Assembly (NCBI GenBank): GCA_900550135.1
Contig: URQO01000001.1
Location: forward strand, 1-64,000
Reading direction: 5' to 3'
Length of the DNA stretch: 64,000 nucleotides
DNA from: an uncultured Eubacterium sp.
GTDB lineage: Bacteria > Bacillota > Clostridia > Lachnospirales > Lachnospiraceae
The notes below the pieces were generated by a model. The model was not told the origin of the DNA. It ran no database searches and saw nothing but the letters and a program-made list of their open reading frames with translations. The position numbers were made by a program, and so were the translations under genes. The stretch's first letter is position 1. Every line of letters begins with the position of its first letter. Below are positions 1 through 8,816 of this stretch, piece by piece.

Positions 1-807
1 CTTAATGCACAATGCCTCTCTCAAATATCCCAAGTATATTCCACCATTAATATACCATTGATTATATTCATCTGTGCTAAAGTGAGACATTTTTGAAGTA
101 ACCACCAAGTAATTAGGTGTGGTTCCTCTTATTGGTACATTTCCCGGAACAATGTTATCAACCTTGGCTATATCCTCTTTGTTCAAAGTGTAATAACATG
201 ATACCGGCTGTCTGTTACATGCTGACGGATACATATTTGCCAAATTAATGGCATCAATAATGTCTTCTTCTCTAACATCTTCCTTTGCATAATTTCTTAT
301 GCTGTGACATTTTTTCTTAAATGCAATAATCTCGTTTGGATTTTTACACTGGATATCATCTTTTTTGTAAACAATCCCTCCAACTTTATAATCATTGCTC
401 TGCATTTCGTCAGAACACTTTTTCTTTATTTCTTCAAATCTTTTCTCTATTTCTGAAATGTTCTCACCTACACTGTTTTTATATTTAATGTAGCTTACCA
501 TTAAAGCGTATGCTTCTTTGAAACCGAATAGATTTTGTGGATAACCATTGTTAATATAATTTTCCATCAATTTACATATTCGTTTTGTTTTTTCTTCACC
601 GAAACCTTTTTTAATATTTTTGTATCCCAGTCCTTTTTCTACACTATGAACTGCTACAGCCAATACATAATCTGCTCGATCAATTTTTATTTTCTCATCT
701 GTTATTTTTTCTGAACATTCTATGTATTTTTTTACTTGTTTCTTTAATGTTTTTACTGTTTTATATTCATGCCATTGTCTTTTAGCAATCGATTTTAATT
801 TATTCAT
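1..807 (-). CDS. Nitroreductase-like protein of a polysaccharide cluster (partial, C-terminus outside window)
   Basis: This minus-strand frame is open for 269 codons from the ATG at 807 to the window edge, so the C-terminus is missing. The first 150 residues are a charged helical region without a family I recognise. From about residue 169 (SIRNY) the protein looks like the nitroreductase fold, with the FMN-site type motif PSACNRQP at 194-201. Proteins of this kind often sit beside polysaccharide pyruvyl transferases in Firmicute and Bacteroidetes glycan loci, as here, but their substrate is unknown. Its start overlaps the stop of the upstream acyltransferase frame (ATGA at 804-807), which suggests translational coupling. 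Confidence 0.7.
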   Translation of the reverse strand, partial: MNKLKSIAKRQWHEYKTVKTLKKQVKKYIECSEKITDEKIKIDRADYVLAVAVHSVEKGLGYKNIKKGFGEEKTKRICKLMENYINNGYPQNLFGFKEAYALMVSYIKYKNSVGENISEIEKRFEEIKKKCSDEMQSNDYKVGGIVYKKDDIQCKNPNEIIAFKKKCHSIRNYAKEDVREEDIIDAINLANMYPSACNRQPVSCYYTLNKEDIAKVDNIVPGNVPIRGTTPNYLVVTSKMSHFSTDEYNQWYINGGIYLGYLREALCIK

Positions 808-1928
808 TTATTCTTTCTCCTTGTTCTCGCAATCAAAACTCCCTTTGCTTGTTTATACCCACAATTCAACAAAAGTGATCCTATTATGCCAACAATTGCA
901 TACAACACCCACCATATACCTTCGCTTTTAAGCACAGGGAAAGCTGCTAATTTATGTATTGATTCATTATATATTAAAATCTGTAGCGCCGTAACCACCT
1001 TAAAAGCCAAAAAATGTATTAGTAATATCGGCAGAGTATTTCTACCTATGTATGCAGTCATTTTAGTTAAATTTTTATTTTTTTCAAATAGCATTGCCAA
1101 ATTATATAATAATACCCATCCAGACAATGCCGATATTATTACAATTAAAGGATCATGGTATGTATTGTTTGCATATGATATATTGCCATACTTTCTACTA
1201 AATACTAATATACATATTGAAACCACCATTGCCACTACATTTATTACTTTATTACTATATAACTTGTTTATAGTTTTTTTATAATAATGTAACATATATC
1301 CTAATTCATATAAAAATATATTTGTCAACACTGTTCCAACAAAAATCATCGTTTACTTTATAGACAAAATATACCCACCCATCAAGCAAATTCCAGCACA
1401 GCAAATAATAAACATATTTCTTACATTATCTTTTTTTAGGAATTGTGCAATATAATGCAAAGACGCACTAATTATAACTATAGCCAACAAAGTTTTTAAA
1501 AACCATGATGCCCCTGCCAGTCCACCTGCTCCTTCTCCTAAAAAGGTCTTTGCTATTAATTTTATTGTTTCATTTAATGAATACCATGGCTTTATATTAT
1601 ATCTTCCATCTGTAAAATTGGCACTTTCTGTTAGTGACATATAAATATGCATTTTCAAAAGCAAATTATTAAACAATATACATGCAACATTACAAATCAC
1701 AAACGGTACATAAAGTGATACTATTCTTTTTTTGGCCAGCACTACTATTCCTTTAATATTTTTGGTGTATTTATCACTTGCCACATATCCACTAGCCATA
1801 AAAAACACAGCTACGTGAAATGATTTTAAGTATTGTGCAAAAGGACTATCTGCATGCCACATCACAATTACTATTATAGCTAGTCCTTTTAATATATCTA
1901 TCGCTACATCTCTTTGTTTTGATTCCAT
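804..1928 (-). pseudogene. Acyltransferase-3 family membrane protein split by an in-frame stop codon
   Basis: Two adjacent minus-strand frames, 1353-1928 (191 aa) and 804-1349 (181 aa), lie in the same reading frame and are separated only by a TAA stop (1353-1355) and one codon. Joined they give about 373 residues, the normal length of an acyltransferase-3 (OafA/WfaA-like) integral membrane protein that O-acetylates or otherwise acylates surface sugars. The N-terminal half carries the expected early membrane segment and a candidate catalytic His25 (MWHADSPF); the second half continues with hydrophobic helices. The ATG after the stop has no clear Shine-Dalgarno site, though termination-reinitiation could make two half proteins. 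It is either a nonsense-mutated pseudogene, a split gene or a sequencing error. Its start overlaps the flippase gene by 25 bp. Confidence 0.75.
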
Positions 1929-3472
1929 TTTCTAATTGCTACTCCTATTTTATTTGGAAGCATTCTGCTGACAATATTCATTGCAGAATGAAACTCCCTA
2001 TTTTTGTAATATACCAATATTGTAAGTATGTTAGGGCAAGCAGCAGATATAAGCATCTTCACTCCAAATGAAAGATAGCCCTCTCTCACAATAAAACTAC
2101 ATAACATATATGTTATTGCCATAATAAATGCATCTACAATTATATACTTCGCCATATTCTTAACTTGTTCAACACAACTACATTTAAATATATTTTTAAA
2201 CACATTATGTATTAACCATGGAACATTAATTAAAAGCGATGACAAAATTGTTGATAACAGTATTCCATACAAACCTATAAATTGAACTAATATTATATTA
2301 ATTACAAGATTGGCAAGTGATGCTATCAATGGTCTGTAGCGATCTTCATGCCATATTCCACCTGCATCCTTATATGTTTCCAAAGCTCTTATCATTTGTA
2401 AGTTTAGGAAATATATGCAGAAAAGAATAACCATTGCAAACGGCAAAATATATCTCGAATCTCCAATCCACAATTTCATAAATGGTTGATATAGGCAAAG
2501 TAAACAACTTCCACAAAATGCTACGATCCAAAATACAATAAATTGAAATGTTTTAAAATCATTGTAATTTTTTTCCTTTGTCTCAACTATAATACTATTA
2601 CCTATCCCTGCAGTAATGGAATTGTAAAAAATTGTTACAAATCCCATAACACAGTTTATAACATAATAATAATTATTATATACAGCCAAGCTTGATAGTC
2701 CCAGAAAAGCAGATATTACAATTGAATCCACCGAATTTAATAATACATTTCCAATTTTGTTTGTAAAAAGATCTTTTACTCTTCTGTTAATTTGTTTTAC
2801 TACATCCTTATCTAATTTTCCCTTTGGATGATAATTAGGAAACATTTTGTCAACTATTATTGCACTAACAATATTACTTACAGCCTGCAAAAATAGGGCA
2901 ATAAATAAGTAATAATAATAGTTTCCAAACACAGCCAGTGCAACAAATTGCAAAACATACTGTATGCTATTAGTACATAATAGTGTTCTACTAGAAACAT
3001 ATGTCCTTTGATGTGCCGTCAAAAGACATGTTTTATATCCAAAAAGCCAATAAGATACAACTGTCGCTCCCAAATTTAGCCAATACAATATAAATATATT
3101 TATTCCATGTGGGATTGTTCCTGTTATTAATTTAGGGATAGCCGGAGTAATAGCTAGTCCAATTATCAATATTACTAAGCCAATCACTCTGTAATATATT
3201 TTATATAATCTCATTAATGCGCATATCGTAACTTCATCGTCTTCAGCTATTGGTCGATACATACTAAATACCATAGCACTTCCAACGCCAAGTTCTGCCA
3301 AATTAAGTACGGATAATATAGATATAAACAGACTGTTCAATCCTATATATTCCATTCCTAAATATTTAATCATTGCAGTTCTAAGTATAAAAGGAACCAC
3401 TATTTGATATAGTTTCAAAACTGAACCAAATAATATGTTCTTAGACGCATTTTTTGTTCTATCTATCTTCAT
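1904..3472 (-). CDS. Wzx-like oligosaccharide flippase
   Basis: A 522-residue polytopic membrane protein with about 12-14 hydrophobic segments spread over its whole length, as in the MATE/polysaccharide-transporter (Wzx, PST) superfamily. The N-terminus has the usual layout of a short basic stretch followed by a long helix and an IGLNSLF-type loop. These proteins flip undecaprenyl-linked repeat units across the cytoplasmic membrane for polymerisation outside. The presence of a Wzy-like polymerase in the same operon (5298-6599) supports a Wzx/Wzy-dependent route. A Shine-Dalgarno TAGGAG precedes the ATG at 3472. The repeat-unit specificity cannot be told from sequence. Confidence 0.85.
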   Translation of the reverse strand: MKIDRTKNASKNILFGSVLKLYQIVVPFILRTAMIKYLGMEYIGLNSLFISILSVLNLAELGVGSAMVFSMYRPIAEDDEVTICALMRLYKIYYRVIGLVILIIGLAITPAIPKLITGTIPHGINIFILYWLNLGATVVSYWLFGYKTCLLTAHQRTYVSSRTLLCTNSIQYVLQFVALAVFGNYYYYLFIALFLQAVSNIVSAIIVDKMFPNYHPKGKLDKDVVKQINRRVKDLFTNKIGNVLLNSVDSIVISAFLGLSSLAVYNNYYYVINCVMGFVTIFYNSITAGIGNSIIVETKEKNYNDFKTFQFIVFWIVAFCGSCLLCLYQPFMKLWIGDSRYILPFAMVILFCIYFLNLQMIRALETYKDAGGIWHEDRYRPLIASLANLVINIILVQFIGLYGILLSTILSSLLINVPWLIHNVFKNIFKCSCVEQVKNMAKYIIVDAFIMAITYMLCSFIVREGYLSFGVKMLISAACPNILTILVYYKNREFHSAMNIVSRMLPNKIGVAIRKWNQNKEM

Positions 3473-3510
3473 TAACTGTCTCCTAATTATTTATTTCACT
3501 GAAGTTTTTA

Positions 3511-4659
3511 TTATACCTCTTCAAGTATTTTTTGAATTTTATTATAAAAGCGTTCTAATTTGTCTCCTATTAATTTTAACGAAATTTGTTGTTTCTCAGA
3601 TATTTCTTCAACATTGTGTATATATTCCATCGTTTTATTCACCGCTTCTTCAGTTGACATTGTCTTTCCATGGATCACATAATCGTAGTTTAAGCTGTTA
3701 AACAGGCCTTCAAATTTTGGGCTATACGAAAATGGAATAGTTGGTACGCTCATAGAGAAGGCTCCTATTGTCGCATGCATTCTTGCTCCGGTAAAAACAT
3801 TCATTTGTGACATGTATTTTTTTGCCTCCATCGGTGTATCAAATGAAGGTGCAACTATTACCTGTGGATATTTCTCCTGTAAAATTTTGCATGCTCTAAA
3901 ATCATTTTCTATACTTTCATATGTTGCAGATATGACATGTGGTATTAAATGTATTTCATATACGTTTTCTTCAATAATTTTTTCTACTAATTGCTGAATA
4001 TAATTGGGATAATCCACGCTTAATCCAAACTGATTATCTCCAGTATATCCACCATTCATGAGTAATCCCGAAATGTTTATTCCCATTTTTCTTTTTTGTC
4101 CTAAATCATATTCATCATTTGAAGGTTGTAACGCAAATGCAATATCTGTGTAATAATCTATCTTTACATTAGTCAGATTTTCCACTCTTTTAGCTGATGC
4201 TTCATCCCTAGCACAGACATAATTGGATTTTTTTATTATTCTTTTAACCCATTTTTTTATAATAAAATTATTATATGGTCCATATGTTTGTGGACCTAAA
4301 ACTAATGGTATCTTATTTTTTATTGCCAATTCCTTTGTCAGTGAAACCTTTATTGCACGTTTCACTCCATAAATATCCGAAAAACTGTCTCCTTCAGTAA
4401 AATCAAATATAATATTACATTTTTTTAATTCTTTTTCTAGTTTTCGAATATTTTTTAATCCTTTTAAGGAAAAAGAATTAATCTTTATGTTCATATCTTT
4501 ATATCCAATAATTTCCTCATCCTGTAAATAAGAAAAAACTATTATCTCATCATCATTTTCTATTACTTTTTTCATTATTTCCAAAAATGAATATGCTAAC
4601 GCTGAGCATCCCTTATTTCCACTTTTAAATGTCAATCCAAATAAACCTATTTTTCTCAT
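3511..4659 (-). CDS. Polysaccharide pyruvyl transferase family protein
   Basis: The 382-residue protein has the two-lobed, GT-B-like organisation of the polysaccharide pyruvyl transferase (CsaB/WcaK) family. It starts with a glycine/asparagine-rich NKGCSALAYS loop (residues 14-23), and carries the LGPQTYGPY segment and the CARDEASAKR motif typical of the family, with an ARMHA signature in the C-terminal lobe (…TGARMHATIGA…). Family members transfer pyruvate from phosphoenolpyruvate to a sugar to form a ketal, giving the glycan negative charge. It is flanked by glycan genes on the same strand. Acceptor sugar unknown. Confidence 0.85.
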   Translation of the reverse strand: MRKIGLFGLTFKSGNKGCSALAYSFLEIMKKVIENDDEIIVFSYLQDEEIIGYKDMNIKINSFSLKGLKNIRKLEKELKKCNIIFDFTEGDSFSDIYGVKRAIKVSLTKELAIKNKIPLVLGPQTYGPYNNFIIKKWVKRIIKKSNYVCARDEASAKRVENLTNVKIDYYTDIAFALQPSNDEYDLGQKRKMGINISGLLMNGGYTGDNQFGLSVDYPNYIQQLVEKIIEENVYEIHLIPHVISATYESIENDFRACKILQEKYPQVIVAPSFDTPMEAKKYMSQMNVFTGARMHATIGAFSMSVPTIPFSYSPKFEGLFNSLNYDYVIHGKTMSTEEAVNKTMEYIHNVEEISEKQQISLKLIGDKLERFYNKIQKILEEV

Positions 4660-4729
4660 TATATTTTCTACAATAATCCTCTCTATATTTTTCCAATGTT
4701 AAACAAAATCATTTAAAATACAACTCGTT

Positions 4730-5284
4730 TTATACCAAATTACTTATGTAGACTTCTGTTGCCCTATCATTGTGAATTACTTTTCCCGGGTTACCAACAA
4801 CTATAGAGTTATCAGGAACATCAAAGTTAACATATGCCCCAGGTGCAATTAAAACATTATTTCCTATATTAATTTTTCCGACAATACAGGCATTTGCTCC
4901 AATCCAAACTTCATTTCCTATAGTTGGAACACCCTTTCGCTTACCTCTTTTTTCCAATCCGATGGTAACACCATTATATATATTGCAGTTGTCCACAATA
5001 CTCACTAATGGATTTATTACAATTCCGTTTATATGTTCTATTATAAATCCATTTCCTAAATTCAAACGAGCTGGTAAGTCTACCCCGTACTTTGTTTTAT
5101 ATCTAGCTATAACTACTTTGTGATATGTACATAATATATTGCTTCTGTTACGATAATAGTCTATTTTTCTCTTTCTTATTACAATTTTAATTTGAGGAAG
5201 TCTCTTTAATTTTTGATACTTCCAAAAAGAGAGCTTATAAGTTCCTGTACGCCTGTATATATCCTTTTTTATTTCTTCAATCAT
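4730..5284 (-). CDS. Serine acetyltransferase-like hexapeptide-repeat O-acetyltransferase
   Basis: A 184-residue protein whose C-terminal 110 residues form a left-handed beta-helix of hexapeptide repeats (IGNEVWIGANACIVGKINIG, then IAPGAYV), ending in the VVGNPGKVI motif seen in CysE and sugar O-acetyltransferases. The N-terminal region is short and basic, unlike the long helical domain of housekeeping CysE, and the gene lies inside a polysaccharide operon. It more likely acetylates a sugar of the repeat unit with acetyl-CoA than serine. A good Shine-Dalgarno (AGGAGTG) precedes the ATG. Confidence 0.8.
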   Translation of the reverse strand: MIEEIKKDIYRRTGTYKLSFWKYQKLKRLPQIKIVIRKRKIDYYRNRSNILCTYHKVVIARYKTKYGVDLPARLNLGNGFIIEHINGIVINPLVSIVDNCNIYNGVTIGLEKRGKRKGVPTIGNEVWIGANACIVGKINIGNNVLIAPGAYVNFDVPDNSIVVGNPGKVIHNDRATEVYISNLV

Positions 5285-5297
5285 TTTTTCACTCCTG

Positions 5298-6599
5298 TTA
5301 GCTTTGTTTTGTTGGTATTTTCCTTTTTATATCGTAGTTAATCCATCCCACCATCAATGCCCAACTCAAACACGTTTCTTGAGAAACTATCCCTCTCATA
5401 ACATATGTCTGTATTGCTACTCCAATTGATGCCGCTGATAAAACAATAAGCATTTTTCTTTGTTCTTCATTAAAAGATTTCTTTGTGAAAATATATATCG
5501 CATTCGAAAGAAATATCCATACCAATGCTATAACTCCCAATATTCCTTCCTTTATCAATGTGGTATAATATCCGTTATGAAGGAGTGGAACATTATTTCC
5601 AGAAATCATATCAAATCTTTTCCATGTGTATGGAACAAACTGAACAGATACAGCTTTTCCTAATCCCCCACCTATAATTTGTTCCAATAAGTTATAATTT
5701 TTCCATTGTCTTTCAGCACATTGCGTTTCGTATCCTCTCCAATTTTTCATTACATCTTCCGTGGAATTATACTCATTTGTAGCATCGATTTCTGTTGTAG
5801 TATTTTCAAATTTATCCAATAAATTATCGGTCATATCTTCTGGAACAACAAACATAACAAATGCTATAGCCAATCCTGATATTATAAATATTTGTAAAAT
5901 TGTTTTTATTTTTTTATACTTGTCTTCATAAAATAACATAGCTTCAAACATAATTAAAATTAACCCGCATACTAATATTATAATTTGTGTTCTCCCCATA
6001 GATAATAATACTTGCATCGTTAGAACCAAGATTATTCCTATATCTTTAATTTTTGAGAACACACATTCTTTGCAGATAATTCTAAAAAATATAACTATCG
6101 CAACTATTATTGCTATTTCATATATATTACCACTCAAACTACTTCTTAATTTGTTAAAATCTGAAAAATTACTTGGATTTGATATTAATCTCCCCCATCC
6201 AATTATCGATGACACCAATCCACTCACGCATAATGTTTTTATTATAGATTTCTTTTCAGAATAATAAAAAGCCAAATAAAATCCTAGAAGAATTACCACA
6301 ATATTAGGCAAATAATAATATACATCCTTTTCTACTAACCCTATCGGAAATTTCATCATTCCTATCGACATTGCCACAAAAAATATACATACATATATAA
6401 ATAGACCTTTAATTTTCGGAATTATAACTTTACCTGATTTGACTATAATGGCTAATAGTAACATTGCATATATTAAAAACAGTATTTTTTGAGAATACCC
6501 CCATGCTTTCAATGCGAACAGCACAACTACTAGCCACTGTATTTCTTTATCTGGTTTTTTTATATTAATAATATCTTTAAAATTATTGCTTCTAAGCAT
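5298..6599 (-). CDS. O-antigen ligase/polymerase-like membrane protein (Wzy candidate)
   Basis: A 433-residue protein with about ten hydrophobic segments and one large polar loop (residues ~250-330, containing a conserved-looking LLEQIIGGGLGKAV and a HNGYYTTLIKEGILGV stretch). The H-N-x-Y-x-x-x-x-x-E-G arrangement is typical of the Wzy_C/O-antigen ligase superfamily. The likely role is polymerising flipped repeat units on the outer face of the membrane. It follows the glycosyltransferase gene at 6601 with one base between them. No sequence feature tells polymerase from ligase, but a Gram-positive context favours polymerase. Confidence 0.8.
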   Translation of the reverse strand: MLRSNNFKDIINIKKPDKEIQWLVVVLFALKAWGYSQKILFLIYAMLLLAIIVKSGKVIIPKIKGLFIYVCIFFVAMSIGMMKFPIGLVEKDVYYYLPNIVVILLGFYLAFYYSEKKSIIKTLCVSGLVSSIIGWGRLISNPSNFSDFNKLRSSLSGNIYEIAIIVAIVIFFRIICKECVFSKIKDIGIILVLTMQVLLSMGRTQIIILVCGLILIMFEAMLFYEDKYKKIKTILQIFIISGLAIAFVMFVVPEDMTDNLLDKFENTTTEIDATNEYNSTEDVMKNWRGYETQCAERQWKNYNLLEQIIGGGLGKAVSVQFVPYTWKRFDMISGNNVPLLHNGYYTTLIKEGILGVIALVWIFLSNAIYIFTKKSFNEEQRKMLIVLSAASIGVAIQTYVMRGIVSQETCLSWALMVGWINYDIKRKIPTKQS

Positions 6600-6600
6600 A

Positions 6601-7578
6601 TTATACTCCTACATTTCTTCTAATTTCTTCAATAAACTGTACTGGTGAAAATCTATCATCATAGTTGTAGTCAACCTTTATATCTTTTTTTATCCATTCC
6701 ATATCTATATCTTCGACATTTTCATAAATGTACATATACGAGGGATTATAATAAGGTAACTGTTTTACCAGACTATTATTCGTTATAAGTTTTTTATTAT
6801 ACGAAATTGCTTCGTAATATCTCAACGTTACTCCACTTTGTCCCTCCTGCAAAATTTCTAAAATACATTCGCATGACTGTATTTCATTTAAGACCTCATC
6901 GTAACTCTTTCTAATATTATAATCAATGCCATCCATGGTTTTATCTTTATCTTCCACATTCACGATACTAAATTTACATTTTATATTTTCGTTCTTCATC
7001 ATTTGATAGATTTTATTTAAATCATATACTCTTCCACTTTTGTTTGTTCCTACAAAATATACCGAATTTTTTTCAACTTCACCTTTTTCAATATTTTTCT
7101 TTGAATAAAGATTCATTGTATGCTTAACATTCATCTTTATTGAATCTTTATAATCGAATGTATACACCATTTTTTTTTCTAGTTTTCTAATATTATCTTC
7201 CATAAAATTAGACATCAAACCAGACAGCGGATCTATAAAATATACAATGTAATTAATGTTATACTCTTTCTTTTTTTCATTCAACATATCACTTGAATAA
7301 TAGTTAAAGTTTCCATTTCCTAAAATAACATAGTATTCATCTTTATTATTAAAATTAAGATGATTAATAATAAACTGATTTTTCCATAGTTTATTAAATG
7401 GCAATTTTATTCTTGAATTAATTTTGAAGTATATTTCAAACATTTTTTTGATAAGTTTATTTTTAAAGACATAAGGTTCCTCAATGAACAAAAAATCTTT
7501 TGCTCTATATGTCTGCAAATCAGCTAGCATTTGTTTGCTGGTTTCACTTCCTGGTGAAATAAAAATAAATTTTTTCAT
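6601..7578 (-). CDS. Putative glycosyltransferase of unassigned family
   Basis: A 325-residue soluble protein I cannot place in a named family with certainty. Near the C-terminus it has ECILEILQEGQSGVTLRYYE, which resembles the nucleotide-sugar binding segment of GT-B glycosyltransferases, followed by a strand-turn NKKLITNN. Similar proteins appear in capsule clusters annotated as lipopolysaccharide biosynthesis proteins. The start overlaps the stop of the upstream GT4 gene (ATGA at 7575-7578), so it is probably translationally coupled. The exact donor and acceptor are unknown. Confidence 0.6.
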   Translation of the reverse strand: MKKFIFISPGSETSKQMLADLQTYRAKDFLFIEEPYVFKNKLIKKMFEIYFKINSRIKLPFNKLWKNQFIINHLNFNNKDEYYVILGNGNFNYYSSDMLNEKKKEYNINYIVYFIDPLSGLMSNFMEDNIRKLEKKMVYTFDYKDSIKMNVKHTMNLYSKKNIEKGEVEKNSVYFVGTNKSGRVYDLNKIYQMMKNENIKCKFSIVNVEDKDKTMDGIDYNIRKSYDEVLNEIQSCECILEILQEGQSGVTLRYYEAISYNKKLITNNSLVKQLPYYNPSYMYIYENVEDIDMEWIKKDIKVDYNYDDRFSPVQFIEEIRRNVGV

Positions 7579-8816
7579 TCCTTATCCTTTCGTTTATTCA
7601 ATAACACTTTTTTCAAAATTTTATATATTTCCTCGCCTTTGTACTCCCATGTGTACTTCATTCCATCTGCATGAGCCTGACTGCCAAGTTTTTTTCTTAA
7701 ATCTTCATCTGTCAGTTTAATAATTGCTTCTGTCAAATCATCAACCAGCCCTGCTCTGCTTCCTCGTTTCAGCACTATTGCATTATCATTGTTAAAGTAT
7801 CTTGTATATCCACCTGTATCTACGCATATCAATGGTTTAGATAATGCCATTGAATCAAAAGCCACCGTTACTGCTCCTTCTTTCAAGCTTGAATTTACAA
7901 TAACATCAGCTTCATTCATCTTTTCGAAATATTCATCCATGGAAAGTTTACCCAACATATGAATCGTATTTTCCATATTTGTTTTTTTGATAAGTTGAGT
8001 AATGCGTTCTTCGTCTGCACCTTTTCCTACAATAGACAATTCTATATTTGAATTCTGTTCATATGCCTTTGCAAAAGCTTCAACTAAAACATCAAAAGCT
8101 CTCCATGCATCCAATTTACCTACAACAATATACTTTATTTTTCCACCTGATGCCTTAGGAACAGCTTCTATTCCATTCATATCTACAGCCACATCTGTAA
8201 ACAATGTAGCTTTCTTTCTATACTTTTCAGGAACGGCATTATACATATTGTTGGATTTACATAAAATCAAGTCTGCTTTTTTACATCTTTTATTAAAGCC
8301 AACATTTAGCGGTAGTGTTTTCACTATGCTTCGTCTTACAAATTCTACCAAACGTGATTTTTTCCCATAATATTTTGAATATTCTGCCGGTATGGTATCT
8401 ACACCACCTGTAGGTCCCCATACAAAGATCTGATTCATTCCATATTTGCTTGCTTTCCACAATGAATTTCCATATGTAAGTAAATGATATATATGTATAT
8501 CATTATCTATCATTGTTCTTTTTACCAATTTGTTTGTAAGAGTCTGCCATATTGTATAATATGTTCTTACACCTCGCATACCTTTTTTCCAAAAACGTAA
8601 AGCCTTTGGCAAATCAAAATATATAAAATGTATATCATATTCTTTGTCTTGTTTGTCCATCCATTCTTCTATGCTGTTTTGATTGCTCTTTCTTGTAAGC
8701 ACCCACAGTTCAAATTTCTTTGACATTTCCAAAATCCAGTGCCAACCCACACCTATTTCTGATCCCAAGCCTGGTTCACATGCGTAAGCAGACACAAATA
8801 TCTTTGTTTTATTCAT
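7575..8816 (-). CDS. Glycosyltransferase family 4 protein
   Basis: A 413-residue GT-B protein. The N-terminal lobe begins with a strand and the ACEPGLGSEIGVGW loop, typical of GT4 enzymes that bind the acceptor there. The C-terminal lobe has KYIVVGKLDAWRAFDVLVEAF, followed by the E-x7-E type donor-binding region in SSLKEGAVTVAFDSMALSKP. It would add one sugar to the lipid-linked repeat unit on the cytoplasmic side. The gene abuts the upstream fusion gene (one base from its stop) and overlaps the downstream gene by four bases. Confidence 0.85.
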   Translation of the reverse strand: MNKTKIFVSAYACEPGLGSEIGVGWHWILEMSKKFELWVLTRKSNQNSIEEWMDKQDKEYDIHFIYFDLPKALRFWKKGMRGVRTYYTIWQTLTNKLVKRTMIDNDIHIYHLLTYGNSLWKASKYGMNQIFVWGPTGGVDTIPAEYSKYYGKKSRLVEFVRRSIVKTLPLNVGFNKRCKKADLILCKSNNMYNAVPEKYRKKATLFTDVAVDMNGIEAVPKASGGKIKYIVVGKLDAWRAFDVLVEAFAKAYEQNSNIELSIVGKGADEERITQLIKKTNMENTIHMLGKLSMDEYFEKMNEADVIVNSSLKEGAVTVAFDSMALSKPLICVDTGGYTRYFNNDNAIVLKRGSRAGLVDDLTEAIIKLTDEDLRKKLGSQAHADGMKYTWEYKGEEIYKILKKVLLNKRKDKE

